Shown one piece after another: positions 17,298 through 27,225 of a stretch of 64,000 bases of DNA. The position numbers were made by a program, and so were the translations under genes. The notes below the pieces were generated by a model. It ran no database searches. It was given only the letters and a program-made list of their open reading frames with translations, and was not told the origin of the DNA. Numbering within the stretch: the stretch's first letter is position 1; every line of letters starts with the position of its first letter. The stretch lies in assembly GCA_049840435.1 (NCBI GenBank), contig JASGKY010000043.1:62001-126000 (forward strand), written 5' to 3'. The DNA is from JADLHS01 sp049840435 (GTDB taxonomy: Bacteria; Verrucomicrobiota; Verrucomicrobiia; Limisphaerales; JADLHS01).

Positions 17298-18538
17298 GTG
17301 ATCATGACTAAAAATGGAGTGGCTCAGAGCTGGTGTGGCATGGTTTTGTTCTGGGTGGTTTCGGTTGTTCGGGCGGCTGACATCGCTGGACAATGGCACG
17401 CCCAATTTGAGAGTCCGCGCGGTTTTCAAAAGTACCAGTTTACGTTCCAGACGATCGGCGAAAAACTTACAGGTAAAGTCACTGCTGAAGTTGAGGTTCG
17501 TAAGCGCGAGACGGATTTGCTCGAAGGAAAGATTGCCGGCGATGAGGTGAGTTTTGTGGAGCGGCTTAGTTTTCAGGGTAAAGAGGTAAGGGTTCGTTAC
17601 ACCGGCAAGGTGAAGATGAATAGCATCACGTTTGCACGTGAGGCGGGCGATTTTGGCGAGGTGGAGTTTATTGCCGTGCCGGGTGAAACTGCGACTCCCA
17701 CCAACGCGGCTCAATCGGACTCACCGCGCCGCCGAACTGGGGAAAGCAGGACGATTGAGTTGTCCTTGGATGATAAACCAGCTTTCGCTGAGCCGCCTGC
17801 TGACATTGTGGCAAACCGTGAGAGCGTCGCGCACGGCAAGTTGGAGATGGTTGAATACGATTCCAAGACGGTTGCGCCAAACGCAAGATGCAGGTTTATA
17901 CGCCGCCGGGGTATTCCAGCGAGAAGAAGTATCCCGTGTTGTATCTGCTGCATGGCATTGGCGGAGATGAAACGGAATGGCAGCGGTTTGCGGCTCCAGG
18001 CGTGTTGCTCGATAACCTGATCGCTGACGGCAAGGCTGTGCCGATGATTGTGGTCATGCCGAATGGCAGGGCGCAGAAAAATGATCGTGCGGAAGGGAAT
18101 GTCATGGCATCCGCACCAGCCTTTGCGACATTCGAGCGTGATTTGCTGGACGATGTCATTCCGGCGATTCAGTCGCGTTACAGTACCTATGCTAACCGCG
18201 AGAGTCGCGCCTTGGCTGGCCTTTCGATGGGCGGTGGGCAGACGTTGAATTTTGGTCTTGGTCATCTCGATACATTCGCGTGGATCGGGGCGTTTTCATC
18301 TGCACCAAATACCAAGCCACCCATTGAACTGGTACCGGATGCTGCTGCAACAAGTCAGTTGAAGCTCCTGATGCTGTCATGTGGTAACAAGGACGGGCTC
18401 ATCAATATCAGCCAAGGCCTGCACGCCTATCTCAAGGAAAAGAATGTCCCGCACATCTGGCATGTCGATGGTAACGGTCATGACGCGACGCATTGGCGGA
18501 ACAGCTTGTATCACTTCGCACAGAGAATTTTCCGCTGA
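17298..18538 (+). CDS. Secreted CE1-type (feruloyl/acetyl xylan) esterase with N-terminal beta-barrel module; frameshift near 17880
   Basis: Two frames form one protein of about 413 residues. The first (from 17298) contains a signal peptide (VLFWVVSVVRAAD), a ~100-residue module DIAGQWHAQFESPRG...GEVEFIA that recurs in the GH51 enzyme at 24256, and a linker up to about 17880. The second (17888-18538) contains the CE1 alpha/beta hydrolase: KMQVYTPPGYSSEKKYPVLY, LLHGIGGDETEW, nucleophile elbow AGLSMGG and a His near the end (NGHDATHW). Such enzymes remove ferulate or acetate from arabinoxylan. The break falls in the conserved strand just before the hydrolase core, so a one-base assembly error is most likely. 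Next gene starts 16 bp downstream. Confidence 0.85.
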
Positions 18539-18553
18539 ACCAATCGTGTTGTC

Positions 18554-21500
18554 ATGAAATCGGGATTTACCCCAGCGCCCGGCACCGTCGTGAAGAAATT
18601 GAAGATAGTCTTGCTGATCCTCGTGATCAGCTCCGTATGTTCCGCGCGGGCAGACTACCCCATCGTGTCGCATCGTTACGCGGCCGATCCGGCAGCGATG
18701 GAATTCAACGGGCGGCTCTACGTCTATTGTTCCAACGACGATGAAAACGGGACGAATGGTTATTGGATGTCTTCCATCACTTGTTTCTCGACGGATGACC
18801 TGAAGAATTGGACAGATCACGGCGTGGTATTTCGGGCGAACACCACTTCATGGGCGAGTCTGACGTGGGCGCCCTCAGCGGTTTCAAACCAAAGCAAAGT
18901 CTATCTCTATTTTGCCAATGGAGCGGGGAGCATTGGCGTGGCGACAAGCAGTGTGCCGACCGGGCCGTTCGCCGATGCCCGAGGCAGTTCGTTAATCAAT
19001 GGTTCGACTCCCGGAGCTTCCACTTCGACACAATGGTTGTTTGACCCCTGTGCTTTCATTGACACCGACGGTCAGGCTTACGTTTATTTTGGCGGACAAT
19101 ATCCAACGAATGCGCGTGTCATCTCCCTCAGCGCGAATTTGACCAGTGTCAGCGGCTCGGCTTCACCTGTGTTCGCAACAAATCTTTTCGAGGCTTCGTA
19201 CATGCACAAACGCAACGGCATTTATTACTACACGTATTGCAACCGGTTTGAGTTTGGCGCGGCCATTTATTGTGAAACCAATTCCAATCCCACCACGGGT
19301 TTTATTCCGCAAGGCACTGTGCTGGCGAATCCGCCGCAGAACGTGAACAACAACAACCATCACTCCATCGTTTCTTATATCGGCAATTGGTACATCGTGT
19401 ATCACAACCGCGCGGCAGCGCTGGCGAACGGACTTTCCAATTCGGATGCCGTCTACAAACGCAGTCTCTGTCTTGATGCGTTGAATTACAACGCTGATGG
19501 CTCAATCCAGCAAGTCACCCCCACGACTGACGGCGTGACGCAGTTGAAAAATCTTGATCCGTATAAGCGCGTCGAAGCCGAGACCATCGCCAGGCAAAGT
19601 GGCATCAAGACGGAGGTTTGCAGCGAAGGTGGCATGAATGTCACTTCGGTCACGAACGGTTCGTGGATTCGAATTCGTGGCGTGGACTTTGGCGCGGGCG
19701 CGGTGGCGTTCTATGCACGCGTCGCCAGTGCTGGCGCTGGTGGCAATATCGAACTACGGCTCGATAGTTTGGCGGGAACGCTTGTCGGCGCCTGCGCGGT
19801 TGCACCAACAGGCGGTTGGCAAACTTGGACGACAGTCACCGCCAACGTCAGCGGCGCAGCGGGGGTTCATGATCTTTATCTCAAATTCATCGGCGGTGCG
19901 GGTGATTTGTTCAGCGTGAACTGGTGGCAATTTCAATTCGGCGGCGGAACTGACAGCGCATCGCCATTGAGTTTCGAGGCTGAATCCGGCGCATTGGGCG
20001 CTGACTGGGCGGTAAGCAACAGCGTCAGTCCCGCGCTCACCAATATCACGATCATCGGCACGGGTGCGGGTGGCAATCCTGGCAGTGCGGCGCGCGTGGC
20101 GACTTACACCGCCAAGTTTCCAGCGGCGGGCACGTATGAACTTTACGCGCGACTCCGCACCGGTGCGGGCACGTTCAATGACGACAGCATGTTTTACGGA
20201 AATGGTTTTGGCGTGAAGTCAGCGACGACTGACAACGACTGGATGCTGGTCAACGGTCTGGCTGCCGGCGGATTTACGGCGGCGGGTGACGCGGTGGCTG
20301 GCAACGGATCGGCGGGCAGTCAGGTGTGGAAATGGGTGAACCTGTCGCAATTTCTCCCGAGCGGCAGCGGGACAGAAACCCCGATCACGTTCACCGTGCC
20401 GGCTGGCAATCTCACGCAGACATTCCAAATCGGTGCGCGCGAGGACGGGCTGGACTTCGACAAGTTTGCGTTCGCCCCGGTGGGGTACGCGTTCACCGTT
20501 GCGGCCCTCGATGCGGACGGACCGGGCACGGCGCCGACGCCGACGGTGACCATTTCCCTCACGAATCTTTATCAAATCATCGAAGGTTTCGGCGGCGCGA
20601 TTGCGTTCTACAATGGCTGGGTCACGGCGCATCCCTACAAGGACGAGATCTTGACCAACGCATTTGCCGGATTGAATCTCTCGATGTTGCGGCTGGGAAA
20701 TTGGTTTCGCTATCAAGGCGTGACGAACTTTGATCCGGATGCCCCGGGGTTTGTGGCCAAGGCTAATCAAGTGCTGGGCCGGCCCGTTCAGGTGTTCATG
20801 AGTTCGTGGGCGCCACCGGCATTTCTCAAGAGCAATGGTCAGGTCGGCAATGGCGGCACGCTGCTCTACACCAACGGCGGCTTTGCTTACAACGCGTTCG
20901 CACAATACTGGTATGACTCGCTGGTGGCGTATCGCAACATCGGCGTTTCGCCGAACTGGATCAGTATCCAGAACGAGCCGGATTGGGAGGCAAGTTACGA
21001 CTCCTGCATCTTCAGGCCGACCGAGGGCATGTATAACGGCACGAACTGGGCGGGCTATTCCAATGCGCTCTCGGCCACGTTCCTGAAAGTAGCCACGCTG
21101 CCTTCGCCGCCGAAGTTTCTCGGACCAGAGCCGGTGGGCATCGGTTATAGCGTCCCGCAGAATTACGCGGTGACGATGAACACGAACCACTTCTACGGCT
21201 TCAACTACCATCTCTATCACGGCAGCACCGATGGTTCGGCGAACGGCTACATCAACTCGCTGCGGGCGACAACGAATCTGTTTCCCGCCAAGCCTAGATT
21301 CATGACCGAGTTCGGTGTCTCGAACATGATCGAATCCGCGACGCTCATCCATAACTGCCTTACCGAAGGACAGGTGAGCGGCTATAACCATTGGAGTCTG
21401 ATTTGGCCCAACACGGACGGTGGATTGATTCAGATCGAGTTTCCGTGGAATCAGGCCCAGTGGACCAACGCACCGCCTGGCACTCCGACGCAGTCGAAAG

Positions 21501-22996
21501 GTTACTGGCTCTCGCCGAGTTATTGGGCGATGAAACATTTTTCGTATTACATTACGCCCGGCAGCCGCCGCATCGCTGCCAGCAGCCCGGATGCGAATGT
21601 GAAAGTGTCTGCCTACCTTACGCCGGATAATTTGCGACTCGTGGCCGTGTTCATCAATCGCAGCACCAACTCCGCCACGATGGACTTGAACTTCGCGGCG
21701 TTTCCGTTCGCCAGTTCCAGCGTTTATCAGACGGCGGGCACAAATAAATTCCAATCGCTCGGAGCTGCCGGGGCGCAGTTGACGATGCCGGGAGAATCGC
21801 TCACCACCGTGGTGCTGGATAAGTTTGTAAACGTCGGACCGGCTAGCAACCCATCACCTGCTGATGGCGTGGCTGGCGTCGCGTTGAGCACTGGACTGAA
21901 TTGGACCGTCGGTAGCAATGCGGTGGTGCATGCAGTTTACTTGGGTGTAAGTTCCAATGCCGTATTCGCGGCGACGCCGGTGTCCGTCGAGTTCAAAGGC
22001 TACGCGACGAACAATTCCTTCACCTCGGCGACGCTTTACGGAAGCTCCACGTATTACTGGCGCGTGGACGAAATCGCGGGCGGCAGCACGAACACCGGAA
22101 TCGTGTGGTCCTTCAGCACGGTGGCCGCGCCCGCGCTGGCGCATCGTTATAGCTTCAGCGAAATCGGCGGCAACACCGTGACTGACTCCGACGGCGGACC
22201 TGCATGGAACGGCACCGTTTTCAATGGTGGTTCGTTGGCGGGCGGACAGCTGACGCTGGCTTCGGCGTCCTCACAGTACGTGAACCTGCCACCGGGTATT
22301 GTGAGCACGTTGAGCAATTTCACGATCACCGCGTGGGTGCGGCTGAATTCAGCCGCCGGGTGGGCGCGCATTTTCGATTTTGGGAACAACACCACGAGCT
22401 ACATGTTCCTCACGCCGACAAATGGCGGTGCCGGTGGCCGGTTGCGCTTCGGCATCACGACAAACAGCGCGGGCGGCGAGCAGCAGATCACCGGTCCGAC
22501 GGCGTTGAGTGTCGGCGGCTGGCATCACGTTGCTGTAACGCTTAATGGGAACACGGGGATTCTGTATCTGAACGGCGTGCCGCAGGCCACCAACGCCAGC
22601 ATGACGCTTAAGCCGTTCAATCTGGGCAACACCGCGAACAATTACTTGGGACGTTCGCAATGGTCTGATCCTTACTTCAACGGGCATTTGGATGAATTCC
22701 GAATCTACAGCGTGGCGCATTCCGCCGCCGAGATTGCGGCGATGTATGCGCTCGGGCCAAACCAGCTATTGAGCAGCGCCAGCCCGCCGCTCCGTCTGGC
22801 CGCGACGCCCACGACGTTGACGTTGACGTGGCCGCTGGAGTCTGCTGGATTCACTGTGCAATCGCGGACGAATCTAATGCTGGGCAACTGGGTGAATGTT
22901 CCTTCGCCCGCGCCGCAAATTATCAGCGGGCAATGGCAGGTGACGCTGCCAGTTTCGGCGAGTTCACCCGCAACCTTCTTCCGTTTACTCAAGTAA
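18554..22996 (+). CDS. Multidomain arabinoxylanase: GH43 - CBM6 - beta-sandwich - GH30 - LamG
   Basis: 1480 residues. Order: signal peptide (ending ARA), GH43 five-blade propeller (residues ~33-330; base D45 in AADPAAM, D164 in LFDPCAF, acid E213 in LFEASYMHKRNG), a CBM6-like sandwich (~335-465), a second carbohydrate-binding-like module (~470-650, FNDDSMFYGNGFGVKSATTD), a GH30 catalytic barrel (~665-1090; acid/base E808 in SIQNEPDW, nucleophile E919 in FMTEFGVS), a fibronectin-like region, and a LamG/concanavalin-like domain (~1200-1400, WHHVAVTLNGNTGILYLNG). GH43 would remove arabinofuranose or xylose, GH30 would cut the xylan backbone (glucuronoxylanase type). Both activities in one secreted chain imply attack on branched xylan. 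Exact specificities are inferred. Confidence 0.9.
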   Translation: MKSGFTPAPGTVVKKLKIVLLILVISSVCSARADYPIVSHRYAADPAAMEFNGRLYVYCSNDDENGTNGYWMSSITCFSTDDLKNWTDHGVVFRANTTSWASLTWAPSAVSNQSKVYLYFANGAGSIGVATSSVPTGPFADARGSSLINGSTPGASTSTQWLFDPCAFIDTDGQAYVYFGGQYPTNARVISLSANLTSVSGSASPVFATNLFEASYMHKRNGIYYYTYCNRFEFGAAIYCETNSNPTTGFIPQGTVLANPPQNVNNNNHHSIVSYIGNWYIVYHNRAAALANGLSNSDAVYKRSLCLDALNYNADGSIQQVTPTTDGVTQLKNLDPYKRVEAETIARQSGIKTEVCSEGGMNVTSVTNGSWIRIRGVDFGAGAVAFYARVASAGAGGNIELRLDSLAGTLVGACAVAPTGGWQTWTTVTANVSGAAGVHDLYLKFIGGAGDLFSVNWWQFQFGGGTDSASPLSFEAESGALGADWAVSNSVSPALTNITIIGTGAGGNPGSAARVATYTAKFPAAGTYELYARLRTGAGTFNDDSMFYGNGFGVKSATTDNDWMLVNGLAAGGFTAAGDAVAGNGSAGSQVWKWVNLSQFLPSGSGTETPITFTVPAGNLTQTFQIGAREDGLDFDKFAFAPVGYAFTVAALDADGPGTAPTPTVTISLTNLYQIIEGFGGAIAFYNGWVTAHPYKDEILTNAFAGLNLSMLRLGNWFRYQGVTNFDPDAPGFVAKANQVLGRPVQVFMSSWAPPAFLKSNGQVGNGGTLLYTNGGFAYNAFAQYWYDSLVAYRNIGVSPNWISIQNEPDWEASYDSCIFRPTEGMYNGTNWAGYSNALSATFLKVATLPSPPKFLGPEPVGIGYSVPQNYAVTMNTNHFYGFNYHLYHGSTDGSANGYINSLRATTNLFPAKPRFMTEFGVSNMIESATLIHNCLTEGQVSGYNHWSLIWPNTDGGLIQIEFPWNQAQWTNAPPGTPTQSKGYWLSPSYWAMKHFSYYITPGSRRIAASSPDANVKVSAYLTPDNLRLVAVFINRSTNSATMDLNFAAFPFASSSVYQTAGTNKFQSLGAAGAQLTMPGESLTTVVLDKFVNVGPASNPSPADGVAGVALSTGLNWTVGSNAVVHAVYLGVSSNAVFAATPVSVEFKGYATNNSFTSATLYGSSTYYWRVDEIAGGSTNTGIVWSFSTVAAPALAHRYSFSEIGGNTVTDSDGGPAWNGTVFNGGSLAGGQLTLASASSQYVNLPPGIVSTLSNFTITAWVRLNSAAGWARIFDFGNNTTSYMFLTPTNGGAGGRLRFGITTNSAGGEQQITGPTALSVGGWHHVAVTLNGNTGILYLNGVPQATNASMTLKPFNLGNTANNYLGRSQWSDPYFNGHLDEFRIYSVAHSAAEIAAMYALGPNQLLSSASPPLRLAATPTTLTLTWPLESAGFTVQSRTNLMLGNWVNVPSPAPQIISGQWQVTLPVSASSPATFFRLLK

Positions 22997-23015
22997 AATG
23001 AGCTGCTGACTCTCT

Positions 23016-24227
23016 ATGAAATACACACTGTTAACGATTACGTTGGCTACCTGCCTGACGAGCCATCTGTGCATCGGCCAAACCAATCAGCCAGCAATTG
23101 AAGACTTCAAACCGTCTGCGCTGAATCAGTCCGGTAAACAGTACCCGCAGGTGAATTCAGAACGTCGCGTCCGCGCGCGTCTCGCTGCGCCGCAAGCCAC
23201 GAATGTCCTGCTCGACATCGGCGGCAAGAAATACCCGATGACCAAAGGAGACGATGGCCTGTGGATCGGCGACTCCGCGCCGCAGGACGAAGGGTTTCAC
23301 TATTACCAACTGGTTGTGGACGGCGCGCAAGTCCCTGATCCGGGCAGCCTCTATTTCTACGGCGCGAGTCGGTGGGGCGGTGGCGTTGAAGTTCCCGCTG
23401 GTGACCGGGAGTTCCATGCTTTGAAAGATGTGCCGCATGGTCAGTTGCGACAGGTGTTTTATCCTTCCAAGAGTGCGAGCACGAACCTCCGTTGCTTTAT
23501 TTACACCCCGCCGGATTACGAGAGGGAACTCTCCAAGCGTTATCCCGTTCTTTATCTCCAGCACGGTGGTGGCGAGGATGAAACCGGTTGGGGCAGTCAG
23601 GGTTTTACGCCGTTCATCATGGACAACCTGATTGCCGCCGGAAAGGCCCGGCCCTTCATCATCGTAATGGCGAATAGTTATGTTCCAGGCGCGAACTTCG
23701 GTTTCACCGCAACCAACCAGCCGCCGGAAACGAATAGTCCTTACTCCCGTCCGCTGACGTTCCAAGGCGGGCGCAGTTACAATCCGGTGGCGTTCGCAAA
23801 AGTTCTCATCGAAGACTTGATTCCCTATGTGGATGCCAATTTTCGTACGCTCGCTGATCAGCCAAATCGCGCGATGGCCGGCCTCTCGATGGGTGGTATG
23901 CAGACCCGCTCCATCACGCTGGCCAATCTGGATAAGTTCTCGCATATCGGCGTTTTCAGCGGCGGCAGCATCACGACGAATGACATTCCCGACTTGGAAG
24001 CCTTCAAACAAAAAGTCAAAGTTGTCTTCGTCAGTTATGGCAGTCGTGAAATCGGCAATCGCCCCGGCAGCGGCCGTGGTTTTGGAGGTGATCCCAAGGC
24101 AGATGTAGAAGCATTGAAGACGGCTGGGATCAATAGCGTCTGGTATGTGTCACCCGATACAGCGCATGAATGGCAGTCGTGGCGCCGCAGTTTATATCAG
24201 TTCGCACCGTTATTATTTCAAAATTGA
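23016..24227 (+). CDS. Secreted CE1-type esterase with N-terminal E-set (CBM48-like) domain
   Basis: 403 residues. Signal peptide (LLTITLATCLTSHLCIG), then an E-set/CBM48-like domain (residues ~45-140; VRARLAAPQATNVLLDIGGK, WIGDSAPQDEGFHYYQLVVD), then a CE1 alpha/beta hydrolase (~150-400) with YPVLYLQHGGGEDETGW, nucleophile S291 in AGLSMGG and a terminal His in DTAHEWQSW. This two-domain plan is that of feruloyl esterases linked to xylanases in gut and soil bacteria (Fae1A type). Compared with the esterase at 17298, it is intact and its N-terminal domain is of a different type. It lies 19 bp after the GH43-GH30 gene and 28 bp before the GH51 gene, clearly in one operon. Confidence 0.9.
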   Translation: MKYTLLTITLATCLTSHLCIGQTNQPAIEDFKPSALNQSGKQYPQVNSERRVRARLAAPQATNVLLDIGGKKYPMTKGDDGLWIGDSAPQDEGFHYYQLVVDGAQVPDPGSLYFYGASRWGGGVEVPAGDREFHALKDVPHGQLRQVFYPSKSASTNLRCFIYTPPDYERELSKRYPVLYLQHGGGEDETGWGSQGFTPFIMDNLIAAGKARPFIIVMANSYVPGANFGFTATNQPPETNSPYSRPLTFQGGRSYNPVAFAKVLIEDLIPYVDANFRTLADQPNRAMAGLSMGGMQTRSITLANLDKFSHIGVFSGGSITTNDIPDLEAFKQKVKVVFVSYGSREIGNRPGSGRGFGGDPKADVEALKTAGINSVWYVSPDTAHEWQSWRRSLYQFAPLLFQN

Positions 24228-24255
24228 TTTTCTCACGCCTCACCCGATCAACCAC

Positions 24256-27225
24256 ATGAAAAAACAAATACTATCCCTGGTCCTTACATTGCAGACGCTG
24301 GCATTGCTGGCGGTTGACGTCACCGGGACGTGGAAATTTGATTTCGAGTCTCAGATTGGGCATCAGAATTATGTTCTGACGCTCAAGCAAGACGGTGACA
24401 AGTTGACCGGGAAAGCCGCTTCCGAAGTCAGTGAGCGCAAGCGCGAAGCGGAGTTGAAGGAGGGCAAGGTCGAGGGCGACACGATTTCGTTCGTCGAGAT
24501 GTTGGAATTCCAAGAGAACCAGATTCGCATCACCTACACCGGGAAAGTTTCTGCGAGTGGCGACGAGATCAAGATCACACGCGAAGTCGGCGACTTTGCG
24601 AAGGAAGAAGTCGTGGCGCGACGTGACGCTGTCGCGCCCGTCGCCGTTGACAGTGCAGCCAAGGCCATCCGGATTCGTGCTGGTCACCCCACACCATTCA
24701 CGGACAGTAACGGGAATGTTTGGCAGGCCGAACAAGGCTTCGAGGGAGGTTCTACCGTGGAACGCGACGAGGTGCAGCAGATCGCCGGGACAAAAGATCC
24801 GGCGTTGTTTTCCAGCGAGCACTATTCGATGGATTCGTTCTCATGCAAGCTGCCCAACGGAAAATATGTCGCCCGACTTTACTTTGCCGAGACGTACGAA
24901 GGCATTAGCGGACCGGGGGAACGGGTCTTCACCTTCAATGTGCAGGGACGCGAATTCAAAAACTTTGACGTCTGGGCGAAGGCAGGTGGTTTGCATCGCG
25001 CCTATATCGAGAGCGTACCGGTGGAGGTGACGAACGGTCTCTTCCGCATCACGTTCACGCCGCAGGTTGAGAACCCCCAGATCAACGCAATTGAAATCGT
25101 GCCTGAGGGCGCGGTCGAAGCCAGTGCGGTGAAGTCCGCGCCAGTCGCAGCGAGGACCGCAGCAGTGGCCGCATCCGTTGTTGTGGCGGTTGCTGCTCCT
25201 GAGCCAGCGCCTGACACGACATCGCGTCCGCCGGCGGTGCTGAAGATTGATGCGGGCAAAGTCACCGGCCAGGTCAGCCCGATGCTCTACGGGTTGATGA
25301 CGGAAGAGATCAACTACGCCTACGAGGGCGGGCTTTACGCCGAACTCATTCGTAATCGTTCCTTCAAGGCAGATGCGATTGTTCCTCGCGTCAGTCCTAC
25401 AAACTATGTGGCGGGACAATATCTGCCGGTTTCCTTCCGGCCCGATACCAAGCCAAAGTTTTGGAAGGAAGTCGGCGGCGGTGTGATGGTTCTCGATACG
25501 AATACTCCGCTGAACGAGTTCCTCAACGTCAGCCTCAAGCTGGACGCGGCTTCGGCTACCGCAGCGAATCCTGTCGGCGTGGCCAACGAAGGCTTCTGGG
25601 GCATTCCCGTCAAGCCAAGCACGACGTATCGCGTGTCGTTCTTCGCCAAGGCTGCGCCCGGCTTTACCGGCCCGGTGACTGTCAGCCTCGAAAGCGCCGA
25701 TGGCAAAACGGTTTTCGCCAGCGCGAAGATTTCCAAGCTCACCGGCGATTGGAAGCAGTATGAGGCTACGCTCGAGACCAAGCGTGTGCCGGCGTCGAAG
25801 GACAACGTGTTCAAGTTGACCACCACCAGTCCGGGAACATTGTGGCTGCAAAACATCTCGCTGTTCCCGCCGACCTACAAGAATCGCAAGAACGGGATGC
25901 GTCCGGACCTCATGCAGTTGCTGGCGGATATGAACCCGAAGTTCCTGCGATTCCCCGGGGGAAATTATCTCGAAGGCAACGCGTTCAATCAGCGGTTCAT
26001 CTGGAAGGAAACCATCGGTCCGGTGGAGGAGCGTCCCGGTCATCCCAGTTGCTGGGGCTACTGGTCCACGGACGGTTTGGGGCTGCTGGAATTTGCCGAA
26101 TGGTGCGAGGACCTTAACATGGAGCCGGTGCTCGGAGTCTTCGCCGGCTACTGTCTCGGTCGCGGCGGGGTCATCCCCGCCGGCCCGGCGCTTGAACCGT
26201 ATGTGCAGGAAGCGCTCGAAGAAATCGAGTATCTGATCGGCGACGCCAAGACCACCAAGTGGGGCGCGCTGCGGGCCAAACACGGACATCTGAAGCCGTT
26301 CAAGTTGACCTACGTCGAGGTCGGCAATGAAGACTGGTTCGACCGGAGCGGCAGTTACGATGGTCGCTTCGCGCAACTCTACGACGCCATCAAGGCCAAG
26401 TATCCGCATCTGAAAGTCATGTCCTCGTGGGGTTATGAGCAACCCGAAAAAGGCTCGGTGAAGAGTCGCACGCCGGATCTGGTGGACGAACATTTCTATC
26501 GCAGCATGGAAGAGATGATGGCGCAATCGTTCCGCTACGACACCTATTCGCGGACGAATCCCACCAAAATCTTCTGTGGCGAATGGGCCACGCGCGTCGG
26601 TTCGCCCACGCCCAACATGGCGGGCGCGTTGGGCGATGGCGCGTGGATGAGTTGCATGGAGCGCAATTCCGATATCGTGCTGCTGTCGTGTTATGCGCCG
26701 CTGTTCGTGAACGTGAGCCAACTCACCGGGAATGGTCGCTCGATGCAGTGGAGTTCGGACCTGATCGGCTACGATGCGCTGACCAGCTACGGTTCACCGT
26801 CGTATTACGCGCAAAAGATGTTCAGCACGATGGTTGGTGATGAGATTCTGGCTACTGATTCAGAACAAATCCCGACGCGGACATGGCAGCGTCGGGGACG
26901 TGGCGGTGACTCGGGCAATCCGCAACAAATCAAGGAAGTCTTTTTCAACGCGACGCGTGATTCCAAGAGCGGGATCATTTATCTGAAGGTCGTGAATGCC
27001 GCAGGTAGGCCGCAACGCATCAACGTCACGATCAATGGCGCGAAATCCATCAGTGCCAAGGGCGAAGCGGTGGTTCTGTCGGGAAACAAACTCGATGACA
27101 CCAACACCATTACTGAACCGGAGAAATTTGTGCCGCGCACAGAGAAGGTCAGTGGGTTGGGAGCGAACTTCAGCCGCGAGTTGCCAGCGTATTCGGTGAC
27201 GGTGTTGAAGTTGAAATCGAAGTAG
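24256..27225 (+). CDS. Secreted alpha-L-arabinofuranosidase GH51 with N-terminal barrel and malectin domains
   Basis: 989 residues from ATG 24256, which starts at a signal peptide (MKKQILSLVLTLQTLALLAV); the longer frame to 24145 overlaps the previous gene. Domains: a ~100-residue module (DVTGTWKFDFES...) homologous to the N-terminus of the esterase at 17298; a malectin/CBM57-like domain (~135-290, YVARLYFAETYEGISGPGER); an Ala/Val/Pro linker; and a GH51 catalytic unit (~330-985: KFLRFPGGNYLEGN, acid/base E692 in EVGNEDW, nucleophile E776 in FCGEWATR). GH51 enzymes release arabinose from arabinoxylan or arabinan. The malectin domain is nearly the same type as the lipoprotein encoded at 40441. 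It closes the operon started at 17298. Confidence 0.92.
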   Translation: MKKQILSLVLTLQTLALLAVDVTGTWKFDFESQIGHQNYVLTLKQDGDKLTGKAASEVSERKREAELKEGKVEGDTISFVEMLEFQENQIRITYTGKVSASGDEIKITREVGDFAKEEVVARRDAVAPVAVDSAAKAIRIRAGHPTPFTDSNGNVWQAEQGFEGGSTVERDEVQQIAGTKDPALFSSEHYSMDSFSCKLPNGKYVARLYFAETYEGISGPGERVFTFNVQGREFKNFDVWAKAGGLHRAYIESVPVEVTNGLFRITFTPQVENPQINAIEIVPEGAVEASAVKSAPVAARTAAVAASVVVAVAAPEPAPDTTSRPPAVLKIDAGKVTGQVSPMLYGLMTEEINYAYEGGLYAELIRNRSFKADAIVPRVSPTNYVAGQYLPVSFRPDTKPKFWKEVGGGVMVLDTNTPLNEFLNVSLKLDAASATAANPVGVANEGFWGIPVKPSTTYRVSFFAKAAPGFTGPVTVSLESADGKTVFASAKISKLTGDWKQYEATLETKRVPASKDNVFKLTTTSPGTLWLQNISLFPPTYKNRKNGMRPDLMQLLADMNPKFLRFPGGNYLEGNAFNQRFIWKETIGPVEERPGHPSCWGYWSTDGLGLLEFAEWCEDLNMEPVLGVFAGYCLGRGGVIPAGPALEPYVQEALEEIEYLIGDAKTTKWGALRAKHGHLKPFKLTYVEVGNEDWFDRSGSYDGRFAQLYDAIKAKYPHLKVMSSWGYEQPEKGSVKSRTPDLVDEHFYRSMEEMMAQSFRYDTYSRTNPTKIFCGEWATRVGSPTPNMAGALGDGAWMSCMERNSDIVLLSCYAPLFVNVSQLTGNGRSMQWSSDLIGYDALTSYGSPSYYAQKMFSTMVGDEILATDSEQIPTRTWQRRGRGGDSGNPQQIKEVFFNATRDSKSGIIYLKVVNAAGRPQRINVTINGAKSISAKGEAVVLSGNKLDDTNTITEPEKFVPRTEKVSGLGANFSRELPAYSVTVLKLKSK

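Noticed and set aside
20219..21754. 511-codon minus-strand open frame
   Set aside because: Antisense to the GH30 domain of the 18554 gene, no start signal or domain.
24841..26721. 626-codon minus-strand open frame
   Set aside because: It lies wholly opposite the GH51 gene, whose catalytic motifs are intact; composition is that of an antisense shadow in GC-rich DNA.
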